From an uncultured Bacilli bacterium (GTDB lineage Bacteria; Bacillota_I; Bacilli_A; RF39; UBA660), in assembly GCA_944363755.1 (NCBI GenBank), contig CALVVC010000037.1:1-9420 (forward strand): a DNA stretch of 9,420 bases. The letters run 5' to 3'. The notes below the pieces were generated by a model that was not told where the DNA came from, did not search any database, and worked only from the letters and a program-made list of their open reading frames with translations. Below are positions 6,566 through 9,420 of this stretch, one piece after another. The translations under genes were made by a program, and so were the position numbers. The first letter of the stretch is position 1. Each line of letters opens with the position of its first letter.

Positions 6566-7360
6566 TTAATCTTTTTTCCTCTTAGTAAATTTATAGACTT
6601 TAGTTTGTTCTCTTAGTAGAGTTTCTTCAGGTTCATTTTTAATTTCTTTATCTGTTCTTTTTATTTCGTAAGGTGTAACATTTAGATATGATAGTTCATT
6701 AATACTAGCACTTATAATAGGTATTATTTTTTCAACATATGATGTAATACCTACAAATGTTTTTTCTAATATTAAAAATTCTTTTAAAAATTTATTTACA
6801 TACTGTTGTGTTTTATTGCCAATTATAATTTGATTTTCTTTTCCTTTAAATAAATGAAAGTGTTCAATTTCATATTTTTGAAGTTTATTATCTTTTCTTT
6901 CTTCTTCAAACTTTTTAGTAATAAAATGTTCAATATTATATTTATTTTCTCTAATAGATATTTTATCTATATTTATAGAGTCATCTTTTATTTTATATAT
7001 GTGTTTTACGTTTTTATCATCAACTAATTTAATAGTTATTTTATTTTTTCCATCAATAATTTCTCTACGCATTATAAAATCATATTCATCTTGTTCAATG
7101 TTTCCTATTAATAAATGGTCAAGATAGAAATCTCCTTCTTTATTAATGTTTGTACTAAAAGCAAAATTAGTTCCTTTAAAACGAATACGATTTTTATTAT
7201 TTTCATCACCTAATATACTCATTTTTTTAGATTCTTTCTTATTTTTGTCTTCTAAATATAATTCATTGTCAATAAAGATAATATTATAACCATTTATAAT
7301 AAAAAGTTTATTTATTTCCTCATTATTTAAAATTTGTTCAATATTTTTCATTAAATCCAT
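6566..7360 (-). CDS. Uncharacterised 264-aa protein heading the recU-PBP group
   Basis: I do not recognise a family. The product is soluble by sequence: no signal peptide and no membrane segment. It is very rich in Lys, Asn, Ile and Glu. The first half (about 20-140) alternates polar and hydrophobic residues in the way of beta strands (YNIIFIDNELYLED, NRIRFKGTNFAF, KITIKLVDD). The second half looks helical, notably QQYVNKFLKEFLILEKTF (186-203) and the stretch after it up to about 228. The C-terminus is charged and ends in a basic KFTKRKKD. The ATG at 7360 is well supported by AGGAGGG (7374-7368) 7 nt upstream and a consensus promoter, so it is a genuine, expressed gene. It occupies the place between recU and gpsB where Bacillus has small ypp genes, but shows no resemblance I can name to them. 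Composition matches its neighbours, so there is no sign of recent transfer. Confidence 0.85.
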   Translation of the reverse strand: MDLMKNIEQILNNEEINKLFIINGYNIIFIDNELYLEDKNKKESKKMSILGDENNKNRIRFKGTNFAFSTNINKEGDFYLDHLLIGNIEQDEYDFIMRREIIDGKNKITIKLVDDKNVKHIYKIKDDSINIDKISIRENKYNIEHFITKKFEEERKDNKLQKYEIEHFHLFKGKENQIIIGNKTQQYVNKFLKEFLILEKTFVGITSYVEKIIPIISASINELSYLNVTPYEIKRTDKEIKNEPEETLLREQTKVYKFTKRKKD

Positions 7361-7388
7361 AATATGTCCCTCCTAAAATTTATTTCCT

Positions 7389-7417
7389 ATTATACCACTT
7401 TTTTATTATTATGTCAA
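7389..7417 (-). promoter_or_regulatory. Consensus sigma-A promoter of the 264-aa gene and recU-PBP group
   Basis: On the minus strand TTGACA (7417-7412), exactly 17 nt, then TATAAT (7394-7389). Both hexamers and the spacing are perfect consensus. The leader would be about 22 nt and carries the AGGAGGG ribosome binding site. Confidence 0.88.
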
Positions 7418-7457
7418 AGAAAAACTTGTTTTGTCGAATGTATTGTTATTATTTTCT

Positions 7458-7466
7458 TGTTATATT
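7458..7466 (+). promoter_or_regulatory. Possible extended -10 promoter for the small ORF and gpsB
   Basis: TGT followed by TATATT (7461-7466) forms an extended -10 element. No good -35 is present at the right distance (TGTATT at 7439-7444 is weak). It would face away from the minus-strand promoter in the same 133-nt gap and start transcription about 20 nt before the small ORF start. Confidence 0.35.
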
Positions 7467-7493
7467 ACTATGTATTTGAGGAGTCTGATACTT

Positions 7494-7616
7494 ATGAATA
7501 ATAATGATGTAATAGTAATACTTTCTAGTCTAAGTAATAAAATTAATGAAGCTTTAGTGTTAAGAGATGCAGTAGTTCTTTTAGAAAAGATTGACAAAAA
7601 CTCTAATATTTTCTAA
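7494..7616 (+). CDS. Probable 40-aa small protein upstream of gpsB
   Basis: A 40-residue reading frame runs from ATG 7494 to TAA 7616, with GAGGAG (7478-7483) 10 nt upstream. The sequence (MNNNDVIVILSSLSNKINEA and so on to KIDKNSNIF) is predicted to be mostly one or two amphipathic helices. It has no convincing membrane segment and no signal peptide. I recognise no family. The frame extends upstream to a TTG at 7431, but that would pass through the candidate promoter and lacks a ribosome binding site. It lies 31 nt before gpsB with no terminator between, so the two are probably co-transcribed. The short length leaves room for chance. The ribosome binding site and the operon position are the main support. 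Confidence 0.55.
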   Translation: MNNNDVIVILSSLSNKINEALVLRDAVVLLEKIDKNSNIF

Positions 7617-7647
7617 AATATAGAGTGTAAAGGGATTGGTGATTTAG

Positions 7648-7980
7648 ATGTATCAGAATAAAATAACTTTAACACCACAGGAAATTTTAGAAAAAGATTT
7701 TAAAATTGATACAAGAGGATATCGTCTTAAAGAAGTTGATCAGTTTCTTGATGTTATTATTAGTGATTATGAACAGTTTTTTGCAATTATTGATAGCTTG
7801 GAAAAAGAAAAAGCTGAGTTATTAAGAGAGATTATGACATTAAAACAAGATCTTAGAAATGCAAAGATGAATGTGGAGATTGCTAGAAAGAATACTGATA
7901 CGACTGAAGTTAGTAATCTTGATATTCTAAGAAGACTTAGTCAACTTGAAAAAGAAGTTTACGGAAGAGATGATAATTAG
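7648..7980 (+). CDS. gpsB: Cell division and elongation regulator GpsB
   Basis: This 110-aa DivIVA-family protein is a cytoplasmic, membrane-associated coiled coil that guides class A PBPs between septum and side wall. The N-terminal DivIVA-like domain (LTPQEILEKDFKIDTRGYRLKEVDQFLDVII) covers 8-38. The groove residues Tyr25, Asp31 and Asp35, which in Bacillus GpsB bind the PBP1 N-terminus, are all present at the same positions. A coiled coil follows (about 38-82), and the C-terminal multimerisation segment LDILRRLSQLEKEVYG (91-106) closely matches Bacillus GpsB (FDILKRLSNLEKHVFG). A full DivIVA would be longer. The start at 7648 has a GGTGAT element 5 nt upstream. The gene is followed directly by rnpB, whose terminal stem appears to include the gpsB stop codon. 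The PBP gene in the same window is the obvious candidate partner. Confidence 0.95.
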   Translation: MYQNKITLTPQEILEKDFKIDTRGYRLKEVDQFLDVIISDYEQFFAIIDSLEKEKAELLREIMTLKQDLRNAKMNVEIARKNTDTTEVSNLDILRRLSQLEKEVYGRDDN

Positions 7981-8322
7981 TATTTTAGACAAGTGCTGGG
8001 ATTAATCCTAGAGGAAAGTCCATGCTCACACAGTCTGAGATGATTGTAGTGTTCGTGCTTAAGGAAAAAATAACTTAAGGTAGTGTTTTACACTAACGGC
8101 AATAAGAATACCTACGGAATAATCTATGGTGTTTTTAAATAGTGCCACAGAGACGAGCATCTAGGAAACTAGATGATGAAACGCGGTAAACCCCACGAGT
8201 GAGAAACCCAAATTATGGTAGGGGAGCTTTAAGAAGAGAAATGAATCTTCTTAAGGACTAGTAATAGTAGATAAATACTTGTCACCTAGTAATAGGTACA
8301 GAACATGGCTTATTAAATATTA
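7978..8322 (+). ncRNA. rnpB: RNase P RNA, Bacillus-type (class B)
   Basis: This is the catalytic RNA of RNase P, which removes the 5' leader of pre-tRNAs together with the RnpA protein. Universally conserved parts are easy to see: GAGGAAAGTCCATGCTC (8011-8027, 5' strand of P4), GTAGTGTTCGTGC (8047-8059, as in Bacillus), ACGCGGTAAACCCC (8181-8194), GAGAAACCCAAAT (8201-8213), GGTAGGGGAGC (8217-8227, the L15 loop whose GGT pairs with the tRNA CCA end) and ACAGAACATGGCTTA (8298-8312, 3' strand of P4). P3 is CTGGGATTAATCCTAG. The order and spacing follow the B. subtilis molecule but are shorter. The ends are estimated from the P1 pairing of TAGTATTT (7978-7985) with AAATATTA (8315-8322), which can extend further out on both sides. 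No U-run terminator follows. rodZ begins 27 nt after the stem, so the 3' end is probably made by processing. Confidence 0.95.
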
Positions 8323-8349
8323 ATTATAGATTGGAGAATAGATAAGTCT

Positions 8350-8850
8350 ATGAAAGAGTTAGGATATTATTTAGAAGATGCTAGAAGAAGTAATGGTGTT
8401 AGTTTAGAAGAGGCTGCAAGTGATTTAAATGTTGATGTTTCTTATCTTGAAAATATAGAGAGTGCTAATGTAAGAGCATTTAAAGATGTTTATTATATGA
8501 GAGAACTTGTTAAGGAATATGCTAGGTATTTAGGACTTAGTGAAGAAAAAATTCAAGATGAGTTTAATGATTTTTTATTTGAACATACTTCTAAGATTTC
8601 TTTAGATGATATTATGGATGCTAAAAGAAAGAAAGAAGAAGAGGAAAGAGAAGAGAATACTAAAAAGATTCAGTCCCCTTATACAAAAGAATATAAAAGA
8701 AAAATTAAGAAGTTGCCATTTATAATTATAGGTATTATTTTTATAGTAGCGATTATTATTTCTATAATAGTTATTAAAACTATAAATAGAGAGCCTATAG
8801 TTACGAGTGAATTGAAAGGATTGGAAGTTTATTATGAATACACCTACTAA
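8350..8850 (+). CDS. rodZ: Short RodZ-like protein (helix-turn-helix plus membrane segment)
   Basis: This 166-aa protein has the RodZ layout, a cytoskeleton-linked shape protein that connects MreB to the elongation machinery. The N-terminal HTH_25 domain (1 to about 72) includes LGYYLEDARRSNGVSLEEAA and RAFKDVYYMRELVKEYARYLGL. A charged juxtamembrane linker (about 88-121, many Glu and Lys) precedes one membrane helix at about 122-145. Only about 20 residues follow, so the extracellular beta domain (DUF4115) found in longer RodZ proteins is absent. Either this is a minimal natural form or the gene was trimmed; there is no frameshift, and it overlaps pgsA cleanly by 17 nt. The rodZ-pgsA order is as in Bacillus (ymfM-pgsA). 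The ribosome binding site is poor: GGAG at 8333-8336 is 13 nt from the ATG. A distinct HTH membrane regulator remains possible. Confidence 0.82.
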   Translation: MKELGYYLEDARRSNGVSLEEAASDLNVDVSYLENIESANVRAFKDVYYMRELVKEYARYLGLSEEKIQDEFNDFLFEHTSKISLDDIMDAKRKKEEEEREENTKKIQSPYTKEYKRKIKKLPFIIIGIIFIVAIIISIIVIKTINREPIVTSELKGLEVYYEYTY

Positions 8851-9420
8851 ATTAACTTTTTTAAGAATTATTTTAACTATTATACTTATTATTATTTTGA
8901 TATTTCCTTTTCATTTAGTGGGATTTAGTTTTCCACAGATTGAAGTTAGAGGTATCTATATAAAAACAGAATATATAATTGCGGGAGTTATCTTTATAAT
9001 AGCAAGTTTAACTGATTTTTTAGATGGATATTTAGCAAGGAAAAATAATCAAGTTACTGATTTAGGAAAAATGTTAGATGCTATAGCAGATAAAGTATTA
9101 GTTAATAGTGTTTTAATTATTTTAGCTTATAAAGGATTTATTCCAGTAGCAGTTCCTGTAATTATTATATTTAGAGATACAATTGTAGATGCTATTAAGA
9201 TGCAATCTTCTAGTAAAGGAAAAGTAGTAGCAGCGATTAAATCTGGTAAAATTAAAACTGCTTCAATGATGGTGGGATTAGTTTTGATATTCTTTTATAA
9301 TTTACCATTTGAATTTTGGAATATTAGGGTTGCAGATTTTCTAGTGTATTTTGCAACTATTATGTCAATAATATCTATGATAGAATATTTTAATCTTAAT
9401 AAGAAACTTATTTTAGGACC
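8834..9420 (+). CDS. pgsA: CDP-diacylglycerol-glycerol-3-phosphate 3-phosphatidyltransferase (3' end outside window)
   Basis: This membrane enzyme makes phosphatidylglycerophosphate from CDP-diacylglycerol and glycerol-3-phosphate, the committed step to phosphatidylglycerol and cardiolipin. The CDP-alcohol phosphotransferase signature is exact: Asp61-x2-Asp64-Gly65-x2-Ala68-Arg69-x8-Gly78-x3-Asp82-x3-Asp86. The N-terminus MNTPTKLTFLRI is typical of PgsA. Membrane segments are visible at about 10-28, 48-63, 88-112 and beyond 155. 195 residues are present with the frame still open at the edge, so little is missing (family length about 180-200). The start at 8834 has GGAAG (8823-8827) 6 nt upstream and overlaps the end of rodZ by 17 nt, which suggests coupled translation. 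Other members of this fold (phosphatidylserine or cardiolipin synthase types) are less likely given the N-terminus and the rodZ neighbour. Confidence 0.92.
   Translation, partial: MNTPTKLTFLRIILTIILIIILIFPFHLVGFSFPQIEVRGIYIKTEYIIAGVIFIIASLTDFLDGYLARKNNQVTDLGKMLDAIADKVLVNSVLIILAYKGFIPVAVPVIIIFRDTIVDAIKMQSSSKGKVVAAIKSGKIKTASMMVGLVLIFFYNLPFEFWNIRVADFLVYFATIMSIISMIEYFNLNKKLILG

Noticed and set aside
7431..7493. N-terminal extension of the small ORF from a TTG codon
   Set aside because: No ribosome binding site precedes it, and it would cover the probable promoter. ATG 7494 with GAGGAG is better.
1..9420. Use of an alternative genetic code (TGA as Trp), as in mollicutes
   Set aside because: Trp is encoded by TGG in the conserved genes, no conserved gene has an in-frame TGA, and TGA closes the LysM gene at the expected domain end.
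1..9420. CRISPR array, insertion sequence, prophage or toxin-antitoxin pair
   Set aside because: No direct-repeat arrays, transposase motifs, terminal inverted repeats or att-like duplications were seen. The unknown genes show no toxin or nuclease motif.

Overview
The window is AT-rich DNA with densely packed genes, Gram-positive ribosome binding sites (GGAGG type) and the standard genetic code: TGG is used for Trp and TGA ends the LysM gene. Gene content and order match low-GC Bacillota. From memory of the family, dnaD-nth facing ponA-recU, with gpsB and a Bacillus-type (class B) RNase P RNA nearby, is the arrangement of Bacillus subtilis. The very high A/T and short genes suggest a streamlined, host-associated Bacilli or Erysipelotrichia-like lineage, probably uncultured. 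The exact taxon cannot be fixed from the sequence alone.

Layout. 1-197: the C-terminus of a LysM protein. 294-566: a histone-like HU gene with its own terminator. 674-3072: a tight plus-strand operon of tRNA nucleotidyltransferase (cca), replication initiation protein dnaD and endonuclease III (nth), with overlapping ends. A hairpin at 3061-3088 sits between nth and the convergent minus-strand group. That group, read from right to left, is an unrecognised 264-aa gene (6566-7360, behind a perfect TTGACA-N17-TATAAT promoter), the Holliday junction resolvase recU, and a 952-aa bifunctional class A penicillin-binding protein. From about 7458 the plus strand carries a probable 40-aa small protein, gpsB, the RNase P RNA gene rnpB, a short RodZ-like membrane protein, and the start of pgsA, which runs off the right edge.

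How the genes fit together. Three themes recur. The first is cell envelope growth: the class A PBP, its predicted regulator GpsB, RodZ and phospholipid synthesis by PgsA. The second is chromosome maintenance: HU, DnaD, Nth and RecU. The third is tRNA maturation: the CCA enzyme for the 3' end and RNase P for the 5' end. No mobile element, CRISPR array, tRNA gene or defence system was seen.

Most of the window is ordinary core genome. The points worth a second look are: rnpB, whose P1 stem appears to reach into the gpsB stop codon and which has no evident terminator of its own; the 264-aa gene heading the recU-PBP group; the small ORF before gpsB; the unusual build of the PBP (three predicted N-terminal membrane segments, an altered glycosyltransferase motif, extra beta domains); and a RodZ without its usual extracellular domain.
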